From: Levilactobacillus bambusae
GTDB taxonomy: Bacteria; Bacillota; Bacilli; Lactobacillales; Lactobacillaceae
Direction: 5' to 3'
Length of the DNA stretch: 64,000 bases
Assembly: GCF_003124125.1 (NCBI RefSeq)
Contig: NZ_QCXQ01000002.1
Coordinates: forward strand, 402,426 to 466,425
Below the pieces are notes generated by a model. That model was not told the origin of the DNA. It did no database searches and was given only the letters and a program-made list of their open reading frames with translations. Every line of letters begins with the position of its first letter. Position 1 is the stretch's first letter. Below, piece by piece: positions 1 through 8,967 of this stretch. The position numbers were made by a program, and so were the translations under genes.

Positions 1-25
1 TCGATTTTTGTGTTGTTTTCTAGTG

Positions 26-1369
26 TCACTTAATAATTCGTTTACGCGTTTCCCAGGTATTACTTGGGAAAATATAAATCATCTTATCTAACTGAGCCTT
101 AGTGACCCCTAATTCCATGTAACCCAAAAGAGTATTAATGGTATCCGGCGCTTGATTACTCATATCAACCGCCCCAACCAGCTGATCCGCTTGATCATAA
201 ATTAGGGTAATTTCGCTCCCCATTTCATTATCCGACTGGTGGAACCAGTCCTGAGCATAATCAACCGTCTCAACGCGGAAACGTTCCGGGGCCTGCCGAG
301 CTTCAGCGGGAGAAATTCCCACTGAGGCTAATCGGGGCATCGTAAAGACGTTGACCGCAATGTTAGGGTACCGAATGGGAGCCGAAGTTTGATCGGTCAG
401 CAAATCGGCTAAGTAGTGACTTTCAAAAACCGCGGTTGGCGTTATCTTAGCCACCGACTTAGCGATGACGTCTCCCGTGGCATAAACGTTGGGTTCACCC
501 GTCTGTAGGTGGTCGTTCACGACGATCCCGTGAGCATTGGTTTGCACGTTAACTGCCGCCAGGTTTAATCCGGAGGTATTGGGAACTCGGCCGGTGGCAT
601 CTAAAATATAATCCGTTTCCAGCCGAAAATCATGGTCCCCGGTAACTTCGATTCCGCCGACAATCTGATGAGCGGCTGTAATGGACTGATTAAAAATAAA
701 CTTGACCCCATTTTGACGCATAATGGTCACTAACCGGTCAACGGTGGTTTGGTCATACGATCTGAGGGCTGCATTCCCATCCGTCACTAAGGTAACATCG
801 GCCCCAGCCAGACTGGCAATGGAGGCCGCTTCCATTCCAATATAACCGGCCCCAATTACGGTCAATCTGTCGGGGAGGCTAGCAGATGAAAGAAAGTCGG
901 TACTGTCATGCATCAGTTCACGACCTGGAACGTCCAACCGGTGCGGTACCTGACCCGTCACAATCACAATCTTATCCGCCGTAATGGTTTGCCGATCATC
1001 AATTCTTAACGTATGGGCGTCCACAAATTGAGCGTGCCCCGTGATGGTATGAACCCCGCCCTTATCCATCCGTTGCCGCATCTTATCCGATAGGGGTCCA
1101 ATCACATCCTGCTTGTGGGCCATTAAATCAGCCCAGTTAATCTTCGGGACTTGATCAATCCCTAACCCCACTAACTCACGGGCTTCAAAAACGAGCTCGG
1201 CGGGGCGATCTAGCGTAAACTTAGCGTTGCAACCCCGGTTGGTACACGTCCCTCCCCAGAGACTCGACTCAATAATGGCGACGTTCAATCCCCGTTTAGC
1301 CATGGGAATTGCCCCGTTCCAGGCACCCTGTCCGCTGCCAATAAACACAACATCATAATCCATCTCCAT
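26..1369 (-). CDS. FAD-dependent pyridine nucleotide-disulfide oxidoreductase-like protein
   Basis: Flavoprotein of the glutathione reductase/mercuric reductase/RclA superfamily, 447 aa, the usual length. An N-terminal FAD-binding Rossmann motif GSGQGAWNG (about residues 11-19) is followed by the redox-active pair CTNRGC (C42/C47), a second NAD(P)H-binding motif near residue 170 (IGAGYIGMEA), an ATGD FAD motif near residue 295 and a C-terminal dimerisation domain. The C-terminal active-site segment, usually HPT..E, reads FPSNTWE, so the catalytic base histidine appears to be replaced by Phe. The substrate cannot be named. The start chosen is the ATG preceded by AAGGAGG; the upstream TTG lies too close to it. 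It is a single gene facing away from the HTH-clpL operon. Confidence 0.85.
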   Translation of the reverse strand: MEMDYDVVFIGSGQGAWNGAIPMAKRGLNVAIIESSLWGGTCTNRGCNAKFTLDRPAELVFEARELVGLGIDQVPKINWADLMAHKQDVIGPLSDKMRQRMDKGGVHTITGHAQFVDAHTLRIDDRQTITADKIVIVTGQVPHRLDVPGRELMHDSTDFLSSASLPDRLTVIGAGYIGMEAASIASLAGADVTLVTDGNAALRSYDQTTVDRLVTIMRQNGVKFIFNQSITAAHQIVGGIEVTGDHDFRLETDYILDATGRVPNTSGLNLAAVNVQTNAHGIVVNDHLQTGEPNVYATGDVIAKSVAKITPTAVFESHYLADLLTDQTSAPIRYPNIAVNVFTMPRLASVGISPAEARQAPERFRVETVDYAQDWFHQSDNEMGSEITLIYDQADQLVGAVDMSNQAPDTINTLLGYMELGVTKAQLDKMIYIFPSNTWETRKRIIK

Positions 1370-1490
1370 CAATTCCTCCTTACCCGTTTCTTCTATTGTA
1401 GTGGTTTCTTTTCCATCTGCCTACTGCAATGCTCGTTGATTGTTCAAAAATGAAAGCCCTCTACTTCAACCTAACCCCGAAGTGCGTTAA

Positions 1491-1572
1491 AATAAAAACG
1501 TTCATAATATAAGTCGTTTTATTTGTAAATAGTCCACGATCGTGATATAACTACACATAGAGGAGGCAGACA
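1491..1572 (+). promoter_or_regulatory. Promoter and inverted repeat upstream of the HTH-clpL operon
   Basis: A -35 TTGTAA (1523-1528) and a -10 TATAAC (1546-1551) are 17 bp apart, and an AGGAGG site precedes the ATG at 1573. An inverted repeat, AATAAAAACG at 1491-1500 and CGTTTTATT at 1515-1523, reaches into the -35 and could be an operator, perhaps for the small HTH protein itself. I see no CtsR-type heptad repeat and no CIRCE element. Confidence 0.5.
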
Positions 1573-1794
1573 ATGCAATTCGACGTCAAGGCTTACTTAG
1601 ATGATCGAGGCTTAACGATCTACCAAGTTGCTAAGCGCAGTGGCTATGGCTATACCACCCTGCATAAGTCGTTTAATAAGCATCAATCACAATCCACGCC
1701 TCTTAATTTACGTGATTTAGATGCCTTAGCAAACGCCCAAGATTTAGCAATGTGGCAGGTTTTACAGGTTCTCGAGCTGCATTATAAAAAATAA
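1573..1794 (+). CDS. Small helix-turn-helix protein upstream of clpL
   Basis: A 73-aa soluble protein. Residues 14-35 (LTIYQVAKRSGYGYTTLHKSFN) look like a Cro/XRE-type helix-turn-helix: short helix, glycine turn, recognition helix. A second helical part (LRDLDALANAQDLAMWQVLQVL) resembles the rest of an XRE fold. There is no sensor domain. It lies 26 bp before clpL in the same direction behind one promoter, with no terminator between, so the two are probably co-transcribed. It may bind the inverted repeat in its own promoter, which would make it a local regulator of clpL; that is inference. Confidence 0.6.
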   Translation: MQFDVKAYLDDRGLTIYQVAKRSGYGYTTLHKSFNKHQSQSTPLNLRDLDALANAQDLAMWQVLQVLELHYKK

Positions 1795-1820
1795 TTCATT
1801 AATTTACTGGAGGTTTTAGT

Positions 1821-3989
1821 ATGGCTAACAATTCATTTTATGGTAACGATCCGTTTAACCGGGACATGGACGATATTTTCAATCAACTTCTGGGACGTAT
1901 GAACAGTATGGATGGGGAAAACGCAAACACCCGTTATTCGATCAACGGCCATGAGCTAACCCCAGAACAATTTGCTCAATACCGGGCCACGGGTAAATTG
2001 CCTTCTGGCGTTCAATCCGGAGCTGCTAACGGGCAACCCGGCCAAGCTGGCAACGGTAACGGTAAGGAAGGTCCCTTAGAAAAGCTGGGCCGGAACTTAA
2101 CGGATGAAGCTCGGCACGAAGAACTCGATCCCGTAATTGGCCGGGATAAAGAAATTCAAGAGACCGCTGAAATCTTAAGCCGGCGGACTAAGAACAACCC
2201 CGTTTTAGTTGGAGCGGCTGGGGTTGGTAAGACGGCCGTTGTTGAAGGCTTAGCCCAAGCAATTGTTAAGGGCGACGTCCCAGCAGCCATTAAGGACAAG
2301 GAAATTATCTCCATTGATATTTCTAACCTTGAAGCGGGTACCCAATACCGGGGCTCCTTCGAACAAAACATTCAAGATTTAGTCAAGGAAGTTCAAGACC
2401 GCGGCAACGTGATCCTCTTCTTTGACGAAATTCATCAAATCTTAGGGGCTGGATCGGCCGGCGATGGTGACGGCAGCAAGGGCTTAGCCGACATTATCAA
2501 ACCCGCTTTAAGCCGGGGCGACCTTTCCTTGATTGGGGCAACCACCCAGGATGAATACCGGAATACGATTATGAAGGATGCGGCCCTTGCCCGTCGGTTC
2601 AACGAAGTGACGGTTAACGAACCCACCCAAGAACAAACCTTTGATATTTTAAAGGGCGTGCGGAACCTTTACGAAAACCACCACAAGGTTAAACTACCTG
2701 ATGACGTTTTAAAGGCCGCCGTTGACTACTCCGTTCAATATATTCCACAACGCAGTTTGCCCGACAAAGCCATTGACTTAGTGGATATGACTGCCGCTCA
2801 CATTGCAGCCAAGCACCCCGTTACAGACCGCGTTGACCTGGAGCAGCAACTTGCTGAAGCCGAAAACCGGAAGAACGATGCTGCTGCTAAGGAAGATTAC
2901 GAAGCCGCTAACAAGGCTAAGAACGAAATCGACCAGTTAAACGCTAAGTTGGAACACGGTGATGACAAACAGGATCAACCCGTTGCAACCGTTAATGACG
3001 TTGCTCAATCCGTTGAACGCTACACTGGAATTCCCGTTGCTAAGATGGGTGCCAGCGATATTGAACACTTAAAGAAATTGAACGAACGGTTAAAGGGCAA
3101 AGTCATCGGCCAAGATGAAGCCGTAGAAATGGTTGCTCGGGCCATTCGTCGGAACCGGGCTGGTTTTGACGAAGGTTCCCGTCCAATCGGTTCCTTCCTC
3201 TTCGTTGGTCCAACCGGGGTTGGTAAGACGGAATTAGCCAAGCAGTTAGCTCTGGATATGTTCGGCAGCAAGGATGCCATCATTCGGTTAGACATGTCCG
3301 AATACCAAGACCGGACTGCCGTTTCGAAGTTAATCGGGACGAGCGCTGGTTATGTCGGCTACGAAGATAACTCCAACACGTTGACCGAACGTGTTCGCCG
3401 GAACCCATACGCCATTGTCTTACTTGACGAAATCGAAAAGGCTGACCCACAAGTCTTGACCCTTCTGCTTCAGGTAATGGACGATGGCCGCTTAACAGAC
3501 GGTCAGGGCAACGTGATCGACTTTAAGAACACCATCATTATTGCCACCTCTAACGCCGGATTCGGTAGCGAATCAATGACGAAGGATGATAAGAAGGATG
3601 AAAGCTTAATGGATAAGCTCTCCCCTTACTTCCGGCCAGAATTCCTTAACCGGTTCAACGGAATTGTTGAATTCAGCCACTTAAGTAAGGACGATCTGTT
3701 AGAAATCGTTAACCTGATGATTGACGACGTTAACAAGACGTTAGCAAAGAAGCACATTACCTTAGAGGTAACGGACGATGCTAAGGCTTGGTTAATCGAA
3801 AAGGGTTACGATGAAGCCATGGGAGCTCGGCCACTCCGTCGGGTAATCGAACAAGAAATCCGGGATAAAGTAACTGACTTCTACTTGGATAACGTTCACG
3901 TTAAGCATTTAATCGCTAACGTCGACAACGATACCATCGTTGTTAGCGAAGCTAAAGACGACAAAAAAGCTGAACCCGCTAAGAAATAA
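1821..3989 (+). CDS. clpL: ATP-dependent Clp ATPase ClpL
   Basis: A 722-aa Hsp100 disaggregase with two AAA+ modules. The start is a short glycine/asparagine-rich N-terminus ([16 protein letters not shown]) without the Clp N domain, typical of ClpL of lactobacilli. Walker A motifs are GAAGVGKT (about residue 131) and GPTGVGKT (about residue 463), with matching Walker B acidic residues (FFDEIH and LLDEIEKA). A charged coiled coil with a UVR-like stretch lies between the modules (about residues 343-376). ClpL acts as a chaperone in heat and stress tolerance, usually independently of ClpP. It is preceded by a good RBS (TGGAGG) and followed by a strong terminator. Confidence 0.93.
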   Translation: MANNSFYGNDPFNRDMDDIFNQLLGRMNSMDGENANTRYSINGHELTPEQFAQYRATGKLPSGVQSGAANGQPGQAGNGNGKEGPLEKLGRNLTDEARHEELDPVIGRDKEIQETAEILSRRTKNNPVLVGAAGVGKTAVVEGLAQAIVKGDVPAAIKDKEIISIDISNLEAGTQYRGSFEQNIQDLVKEVQDRGNVILFFDEIHQILGAGSAGDGDGSKGLADIIKPALSRGDLSLIGATTQDEYRNTIMKDAALARRFNEVTVNEPTQEQTFDILKGVRNLYENHHKVKLPDDVLKAAVDYSVQYIPQRSLPDKAIDLVDMTAAHIAAKHPVTDRVDLEQQLAEAENRKNDAAAKEDYEAANKAKNEIDQLNAKLEHGDDKQDQPVATVNDVAQSVERYTGIPVAKMGASDIEHLKKLNERLKGKVIGQDEAVEMVARAIRRNRAGFDEGSRPIGSFLFVGPTGVGKTELAKQLALDMFGSKDAIIRLDMSEYQDRTAVSKLIGTSAGYVGYEDNSNTLTERVRRNPYAIVLLDEIEKADPQVLTLLLQVMDDGRLTDGQGNVIDFKNTIIIATSNAGFGSESMTKDDKKDESLMDKLSPYFRPEFLNRFNGIVEFSHLSKDDLLEIVNLMIDDVNKTLAKKHITLEVTDDAKAWLIEKGYDEAMGARPLRRVIEQEIRDKVTDFYLDNVHVKHLIANVDNDTIVVSEAKDDKKAEPAKK

Positions 3990-4003
3990 TTAGCGGCCAC
4001 GTT

Positions 4004-4057
4004 AAAATAACTCCCACAAATAAGGTCAGCGAGCCTTATTAACGGGGGTTATTTTTA
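4004..4057 (+). terminator. Intrinsic terminator of the HTH-clpL operon
   Basis: Nested inverted repeats: outer AAAATAACTCCC with GGGGGTTATTTT, inner AATAAGG with CCTTATT, followed by T-rich sequence. The end nearly touches the RBS of the next gene, so that gene probably depends on read-through or on a promoter inside this region. Confidence 0.8.
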
Positions 4058-4075
4058 TTGAAGGAGGAAATCACC

Positions 4076-4681
4076 ATGTCTAATGACTACCTAAAACTGC
4101 TAGCTAGCCGACCTAAAGTGACCCAACTCGGCCAGCAAACGAACCTATTGGAATCCGATCTCGTAACAGCCATTGAATCGGCCATTGACAATACACCGGC
4201 TCCAACGGAAACCCCGACCGTCCGAGCCGCCATTCTATTCGGTGGCGCTCATGAACAACTCTGGGAGTTTGCATCCGATGCCCGGGCTTCGGATGCCTTC
4301 AATCAGTCGGACAGTGAACGGGTCCTGACCACCATTCGCGATCAGTACGCTAACGGGTTAGGGACGGTCCTTTTTTTCACGGATACGGCTGTAACAAAAC
4401 AGTTACGTCACAAGCACCCCCACCAGTCGGACTGGTTTAAGACGGCCACCATCATTGAGAACGGAATGGCCCAAATGAACGTCTGGACCCTCTTGACCTC
4501 CCTCGGACTCGGGGCATCCCTTCAACATTTCAACCCCGAAATTAACGATCAGGTTTTAGAGACGTTTAACCTCGAAACCAGTTGGCTGCTTCAAGCCCAA
4601 ATGCCCTTCGGTTCCGTTGAGGGTGAAACGAACTTGGATCACCCAGATGACGCCACTAAGCAATTCAAGGTTCTGGGTTAA
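4076..4681 (+). CDS. Nitroreductase family protein (Frm2-like)
   Basis: A 201-aa FMN-dependent nitroreductase-fold protein of the fatty-acid-repression/Frm2-like type. Visible features are the N-terminal SRPKVTQL segment, a central hydrophobic stretch with GLGTVLFFTD, the helix NGMAQMNVWTLLTSLGLGASLQHF, and the C-terminal QMPFGSVEG motif typical of this subfamily. It probably reduces nitro or quinone-type compounds using NAD(P)H. The start is the ATG with AAGGAGG 8 nt upstream; the in-frame TTG further upstream overlaps that RBS. It is convergent with the aldo/keto reductase and shares a bidirectional terminator with it. Confidence 0.82.
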   Translation: MSNDYLKLLASRPKVTQLGQQTNLLESDLVTAIESAIDNTPAPTETPTVRAAILFGGAHEQLWEFASDARASDAFNQSDSERVLTTIRDQYANGLGTVLFFTDTAVTKQLRHKHPHQSDWFKTATIIENGMAQMNVWTLLTSLGLGASLQHFNPEINDQVLETFNLETSWLLQAQMPFGSVEGETNLDHPDDATKQFKVLG

Positions 4682-4705
4682 TTTCCTCAAATAAATGGTA
4701 AAACA

Positions 4706-4746
4706 AAGACGCCACCTCCAATTTGAATTGGAGGTGGCGCCTTTTA
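4706..4746. terminator. Bidirectional terminator
   Basis: A 13-bp perfect stem, GCCACCTCCAATT with AATTGGAGGTGGC, is flanked by A-rich and T-rich runs. It lies between the convergent nitroreductase and aldo/keto reductase genes. Confidence 0.85.
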
Positions 4747-4767
4747 TTATTAGTTTCAACTTAATCG

Positions 4768-5619
4768 CTATTTTTCTGATTCCGGGTGGAAATGTTCGGG
4801 TGCCGGATCCTTCATGGCGTTTAACGTCTTCATATCGGTATCGTTAATGCTAAAGCCAAGGTCAGCGTTGTTCTCAATATGACCTAAGGAGGTTGCCTTT
4901 GGCAAAGCAACCAGGCCGTTTTCAAGCACAAACTTCAGGGCTAACTGAGCCGGAGTAACGTTGTACTTATCTGCCAACTGCTTAATTTCAGCGTTCTTCA
5001 GCATGTCACCAGTTGCTAACGGTGAGTAAGCCTCAACGACAATGTCATTTTTCTGTGAGAACTGAGTGATTTCAGGTTCAGTATACCCAATGTAATACTG
5101 AATTTGGTTAATCATTGGTTTAATTTCAGCCCCACCCATGATGTTTTGCAGGTCGTGGACGGCAAAGTTTGAGACCCCGATTGCCTTAGCCCGACCACTC
5201 TTATAAATATCTTCAAGGGCCCGCCAAGCTTCCTTGTTTCCGGCGTCCTCGTCCTTTCCGATGTTATTCCATGGCCATGGCGCGTGAATAATGTATAGGT
5301 CGACGTAATCCATGTCTAATTGTTTTAAGGATTCTTCGAATGAGGCCATGGCGCCTTCGTACGTTTTAATTTCGGCTGGCAGCTTCGTGGTCACAAAAAT
5401 TTCGTCACGGAAGATCCCAGAATCTTTAATGGCCTTCCCCACGCTAGCTTCATTTTCGTAGGCCCGAGCGGTATCAATGTGCCGGTAGCCCACCTTTAAC
5501 GCGTCCTTAACGGCATTGTATGCCACATCACCATTTGGAATCTGCCAGGTTCCAAACCCCAACTTTGGAATTACTGTTCCGTTTGATAACTTATAGGTTT
5601 CACTATCTAAAACCGTCAT
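4768..5619 (-). CDS. Aldo/keto reductase (2,5-diketogluconate reductase-like)
   Basis: A 283-aa NADPH-dependent (beta/alpha)8 aldo/keto reductase of the AKR5-like group. Motifs in order: GFGTWQIP, GYRHIDTARAYENE (catalytic Asp and Tyr), TKLP (catalytic Lys), LYIIHAPWPW (catalytic His) and GVSNF. It reduces small aldehydes or ketones; the substrate is unknown. The ATG is preceded by AAGGGGGAG. The 306-bp region upstream is a highly folded leader (see 5640-5870), so control through the leader RNA is possible. Confidence 0.88.
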   Translation of the reverse strand: MTVLDSETYKLSNGTVIPKLGFGTWQIPNGDVAYNAVKDALKVGYRHIDTARAYENEASVGKAIKDSGIFRDEIFVTTKLPAEIKTYEGAMASFEESLKQLDMDYVDLYIIHAPWPWNNIGKDEDAGNKEAWRALEDIYKSGRAKAIGVSNFAVHDLQNIMGGAEIKPMINQIQYYIGYTEPEITQFSQKNDIVVEAYSPLATGDMLKNAEIKQLADKYNVTPAQLALKFVLENGLVALPKATSLGHIENNADLGFSINDTDMKTLNAMKDPAPEHFHPESEK

Positions 5620-5639
5620 GAATGACTCCCCCTTTTTGG

Positions 5640-5870
5640 TTGTTACCCATCTATCGTGAACGGCTCATTACTAAAGTAACGAGCTTTTGGGAATACGGCG
5701 GACTCAGCACGATCGTGCCTTGCACATTGTGCTGAGGTTACCGCTATTGACCACGGCTCGTTCCGAGCCTTAGAGTTGATGATGAACGGTCAGCTTGGTT
5801 CTCGCTAACAGTTTAATTTTAACATACTAAAACCTATTGCGGTGCCCAAGACATTGCTTCATCTCACTAT
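5640..5870 (-). promoter_or_regulatory. Structured leader or small RNA upstream of the aldo/keto reductase
   Basis: The gap 5620-5925 holds a promoter-like TTGGGC-17 bp-TATGTT on the minus strand (5827-5855 region) followed by about 200 nt of self-complementary sequence. In transcript order: GCTGACC pairing with GGTC..AGC around hairpin GGCTCG-GAA-CGAGCC; a longer hairpin CTCAGCAC/GTGCTGAG with inner GTGC/GCAC, itself enclosed by GCGG/CCGC; and GCTCGTTACT pairing with AGTAATGAGC near 5657-5678. There is no U-run, so it is not a simple terminator. I cannot match it to a riboswitch or T-box class that I know. Confidence 0.45.
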
Positions 5871-5925
5871 TAAAATAGTGTGTTTTCTCAACTGGCGCCA
5901 CTTATAAAAATAAGCTTCGACTAGG

Positions 5926-6591
5926 TCAATCTTTCTGCTTATTTGCCTTAACTTTATTTTCTAACTGCTTAAACAACTTGTCCGTTAACGTTGGCAAAAA
6001 GATGACGAGGAACATGATGTAAACGAAGTAGTGCTGAACGAATAGACTGTGGCCAAAGAAGTAGCCGACCAAGGTACAAATTCCGACCCAGAGAACTGCT
6101 CCGACCCAGTTATAGCGTTGAAACAGTTTCCAGTTCATCCGGCTGGCCCCCGCAAAAGTTGGTGCCAGGGTGCCCACCCACGGCATAAACTGACCGAGCG
6201 TCAACGACCGTTTCTCATGGTGCTGAAACTGGTTGAGCACGTCATTCACCTTGTTTTGGGGGAACAGCTTCTTAAACCATTTCCGCTGTAAAATGCTCTC
6301 GCCGTTTTGGTATTTAACCATTCCGCCTAATCCCACTGCCGCCGTTAAAATTATGATCAGCAGCCAGACCTCCAACTTCGAATCCGGCCGGGCAGATAAT
6401 GATCCCAGGGCAAAGAAGAGCACCTGGCCGGGTAAAAACGAGAAGAGCAGGTTCGCACATTCAATAAACATGAGGGCAAACAAAAAAACGTAGATCCACG
6501 GTCCAATGGCATTGGTTAGCGGTACCAAGTAATCCATGGGGTCGGAACAAAAACGAATGATTCTTTCAACAATGGTGGTGATCTCTGGCAT
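5926..6591 (-). CDS. DedA/VTT-family membrane protein
   Basis: A 221-aa polytopic inner-membrane protein with a VTT (SNARE-associated) core: the re-entrant segment FLPGQVLFFALGSLSA (about residues 51-66), the glycine-rich motif GQFMPWVGTLAPTFAGAS (about 133-150), and four or five hydrophobic helices ending in a basic tail. DedA proteins flip phospholipid or undecaprenyl-phosphate carriers and support membrane potential and stress tolerance. The start is ATG 7 nt after GAGGAGGG; the preceding GTG would be too close. Two DedA paralogues occur within 4 kb (see 9367-9981), and they are quite different in sequence. Confidence 0.85.
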   Translation of the reverse strand: MPEITTIVERIIRFCSDPMDYLVPLTNAIGPWIYVFLFALMFIECANLLFSFLPGQVLFFALGSLSARPDSKLEVWLLIIILTAAVGLGGMVKYQNGESILQRKWFKKLFPQNKVNDVLNQFQHHEKRSLTLGQFMPWVGTLAPTFAGASRMNWKLFQRYNWVGAVLWVGICTLVGYFFGHSLFVQHYFVYIMFLVIFLPTLTDKLFKQLENKVKANKQKD

Positions 6592-6736
6592 CACTCAACC
6601 CTCCTCTTAAACCTAATTGTATTATAACATGTTCGGGTTTTATCGACCTTGTTTGCGGTTGCAATAAATTCTTTTTTTACCGGCTAAAGTGCGATAAACT
6701 AATGGCACAAAATAAATCATCCCTAGGAGTCGGAAT

Positions 6737-7216
6737 ATGGCACAAGATCCAGAGTTAACCCCCATTACCCGGGCTGGTTACGAGCACGTCGTTGCTGAAA
6801 TCAACGACCTCAAACTAAATAAGCGTCCCGGACTACTAAAACAGCTATCCGCAGCTGCGGCACTTGGCGACCGCTCAGAAAATTCCGAGTACACGTCAGC
6901 CAAACACGACTTACGTCAAATGGAGGGCCGGTTGCGATACCTCGATAAAATCATGACCTACGCCGATATTATCGAACCCGCTGAAAATGACTTGGCTTCG
7001 ATCGGAAAAACGGTCACCATTCAATTCATGGACGATGAATCTACGGAAACCTATCAATTAGTGGGTCCCACCGAAGCCGATCTCGAGCACGGCAAGTTAA
7101 CGATTGCGTCCCCCATTGGTCGAAAGCTAAACGGTCAACCAGCCGGGACCATCGTTTCAGTGGACGCCCCAAACGGCGCTTACCAAGTCAAGTTGACCAA
7201 TGTAACCCTCCCATAG
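6737..7216 (+). CDS. GreA/GreB-family transcript cleavage factor
   Basis: A 159-aa protein of normal GreA length. The N-terminal coiled coil (about residues 8-78) carries the signature GDRSENSEYTSAKH, whose acidic residues reach into the RNA polymerase secondary channel and promote cleavage of backtracked RNA. A C-terminal FKBP-like domain follows, with SPIGRKLNGQPAGTIVSVDAP. The N-terminus (MAQDPELTPITRAGYEHVV) differs from the standard KTYPMT start, so this may be a second Gre factor rather than the housekeeping copy. It stands alone and is followed by hairpin repeat A. Confidence 0.85.
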   Translation: MAQDPELTPITRAGYEHVVAEINDLKLNKRPGLLKQLSAAAALGDRSENSEYTSAKHDLRQMEGRLRYLDKIMTYADIIEPAENDLASIGKTVTIQFMDDESTETYQLVGPTEADLEHGKLTIASPIGRKLNGQPAGTIVSVDAPNGAYQVKLTNVTLP

Positions 7217-7249
7217 GTCTAGGGAATTCCACACGAAAAACGGCCGAGA

Positions 7250-7345
7250 CGGCCAACGTTTAGGCCATACTAAATAGGGCGACTACCCCCGTTCGATTGC
7301 ATGTGAATCGGACTGGGGTAGTCGCCCTATTTAATTGTCGTTAGT
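7250..7345 (+). repeat. Structured intergenic repeat, hairpin A (copy 1)
   Basis: Flank AACGTTTAGGCCATACTAAATA, then 13-bp perfect arms GGGCGACTACCCC (7277-7289) and GGGGTAGTCGCCC (7315-7327) around the conserved core (GTTCGATT...AATCGGACT), then TATTTAATTG. It sits between convergent greA-like and dacA genes and probably acts as a terminator in both directions. The same flanks and core recur with different arms at seven other places in the window. Confidence 0.8.
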
Positions 7346-7624
7346 TAGGGGTCATTCTTCACGAACTACCGAGTGATTCCACACCCTTTAGTCGGGTTCC
7401 GCTTCTCAACTTCCTGTGGTTAACCAAGTCATCGAATAATGCCTAAACCCAGCATTTCCCGATGACTCAGTTAATCCTCAGAAGTAAGCGAGAAGTTCCA
7501 CACCCTTTAGTCGGGTTCCGTCACTCAGATCCCTCCGGATAAACCAAGAAACAAATTATGCTAAGGCCCAGCATATTTTGTTTCTTATGTTATTCCTCGA
7601 GACCTACCGAGTGATTCCACACCC
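7346..7624 (+). repeat. Tandem structured repeat unit U (partial + U1 + U2)
   Basis: A 3' fragment (7346-7388) is followed by two full units, U1 (7389-7507) and U2 (7508-7624). Each begins TAGTCGGGTTCC and ends TTCCACACCC. Each folds into one long imperfect hairpin: in U1 GCTTCTC/GAGAAGT, CTTCCTGTGG/CCTCAGAAG, GTCATCG/CGATGAC and ATGC/GCAT; in U2 TCACTC/GAGTGA, GAAACAAA/TTTGTTTC and TATGC/GCATA. U2 ends exactly at the dacA stop codon. With 7250-7345 this fills the 408-bp gap. Confidence 0.8.
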
Positions 7625-8875
7625 TTATCCACGAAAAGCTGACTGCTGAGCTAAGCTGGCGTTAATCGGTTGAAAATCACTGTTCCGGTGCCAAATTTCA
7701 TAGCTAATCGGGTAGTATGGCGTGTTCGTGCAGTACTCAACGGTTTCCTTAAGCCCTAAGTTCTTATCCGTAACCTGTTTACGGGCCACTAAGTTGCCGG
7801 TGGGAATCATCCCATTTAGCGGAGTAGTTGCCGTTACCGTCCCGGTTAGATCCTCCAAATTGGTATCATCCGAAATCCATAGGCCAGTGGTCGTGCTAAC
7901 CGAGGGTGCCGATAATAGGCGGTTGGAATCGGGCGTCCGAAGCGCGACCGGCCGGGGGGTGATCTGTTCGTACGTATAGGTTTCCTTGAGGTTCTTCATT
8001 AACTTAATCATCGTGGGAAACGAACTTTTGGCCCCGAGAACCGTTGCAATAATCCGGTGGCCGTCCACCGTATAAGTCGTGGTGTAGCACATTAATGCCT
8101 TAGGTGTATAACCAGTCTTTAAACCGTCCACCTTCAAATCCTCATCGTAGTACGGCTGACCTGGCAATAGTTCGTTAGACGTCATGACTGCCGTTCCGTT
8201 AACCTTTTCGTTCGTCGTTTTAGCCACCTTGAGCACGTCCGGAAATTCATTAATTAAATGTTGCGAGATAATCGTAATGGCACTCGCAGAAACCAGGTTT
8301 TGAGCCTTTTTATCGGTACCCTTCAAGTCGTAGTGGTACTTCGTCAAATCCGTGTTATCTAACCCAGATGAACTGACAAACTTGGCGTCAATGTGCCACC
8401 GTTTGGCCTGTTCATTCATCATTTGGATAAAGCGAGCGTTACTTCCCCCGACTTTGTTTCCGAGGGCAATTGCTGCACTATTGGATGACGCAATTAAGGC
8501 CGCATCAAACAACTGCTTAACGGTAAACTTTTCGTTAGTCTTCATTTCGACTGATCCCGTCTCCGAGTTCTTAGACATTTTCTGTAGCTCTTTATCAATG
8601 GGGACGTTATCCGACCAGTTGAGTTTCCCCGACTGAACGTCACGTTCCACTAAGTAGAGCGTCATTAACTTGGTTAATGACGCAATGGGTACCTCTTGGT
8701 TTTGATTCTGCTGGTAAAGCACCTGGCCGCTTTCAGCATCAATGGCGTACGCCGCCCGGGCCGAAACGTGATCCAGTTGACTACTGGCATTAGCCGTTTG
8801 CTGGGGTAACCATGTACACAACACCGCAATAACCGCTACAATAACTCCCATTTTCCCCCAAAATGTGTTCTTCAA
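7625..8875 (-). CDS. dacA: Serine-type D-Ala-D-Ala carboxypeptidase (PBP5/DacA family)
   Basis: A 416-aa secreted low-molecular-mass penicillin-binding protein that removes the terminal D-Ala from peptidoglycan pentapeptide stems and so limits cross-linking. It has a signal peptide (hydrophobic residues 8-22, cleavage near ANA-SS), the active-site tetrad SLTK (Ser66/Lys69), the SSN motif (SSNSAA, about residue 130) and the KTG box (GLKTGYT, about residue 255), then a PBP5 C-terminal beta domain. I see no clear C-terminal amphipathic anchor. The start is TTG behind AAAGGAG. Its stop codon abuts repeat unit U2 directly. Confidence 0.9.
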   Translation of the reverse strand: MKNTFWGKMGVIVAVIAVLCTWLPQQTANASSQLDHVSARAAYAIDAESGQVLYQQNQNQEVPIASLTKLMTLYLVERDVQSGKLNWSDNVPIDKELQKMSKNSETGSVEMKTNEKFTVKQLFDAALIASSNSAAIALGNKVGGSNARFIQMMNEQAKRWHIDAKFVSSSGLDNTDLTKYHYDLKGTDKKAQNLVSASAITIISQHLINEFPDVLKVAKTTNEKVNGTAVMTSNELLPGQPYYDEDLKVDGLKTGYTPKALMCYTTTYTVDGHRIIATVLGAKSSFPTMIKLMKNLKETYTYEQITPRPVALRTPDSNRLLSAPSVSTTTGLWISDDTNLEDLTGTVTATTPLNGMIPTGNLVARKQVTDKNLGLKETVEYCTNTPYYPISYEIWHRNSDFQPINASLAQQSAFRG

Positions 8876-8967
8876 AATGAATGGGCTCCTTTTTTGTTAA
8901 ATTAACAGCTAAGCTCCGGTTGGTGTCCCCACTCCAATCCGGGCTTAGCTGTCGGCAGATTAGTTAC

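Noticed and set aside
5640-5870. T-box leader before the aldo/keto reductase
   Set aside because: No TGGNACCGCG-type T-box sequence, no terminator with U-run, and the downstream gene is not related to amino acids or tRNA charging.
7389-7624. Possible CRISPR-like tandem repeat
   Set aside because: The repeat units are about 120 nt, only two in tandem, with co-varying stems and no unique spacers. No cas genes are present.
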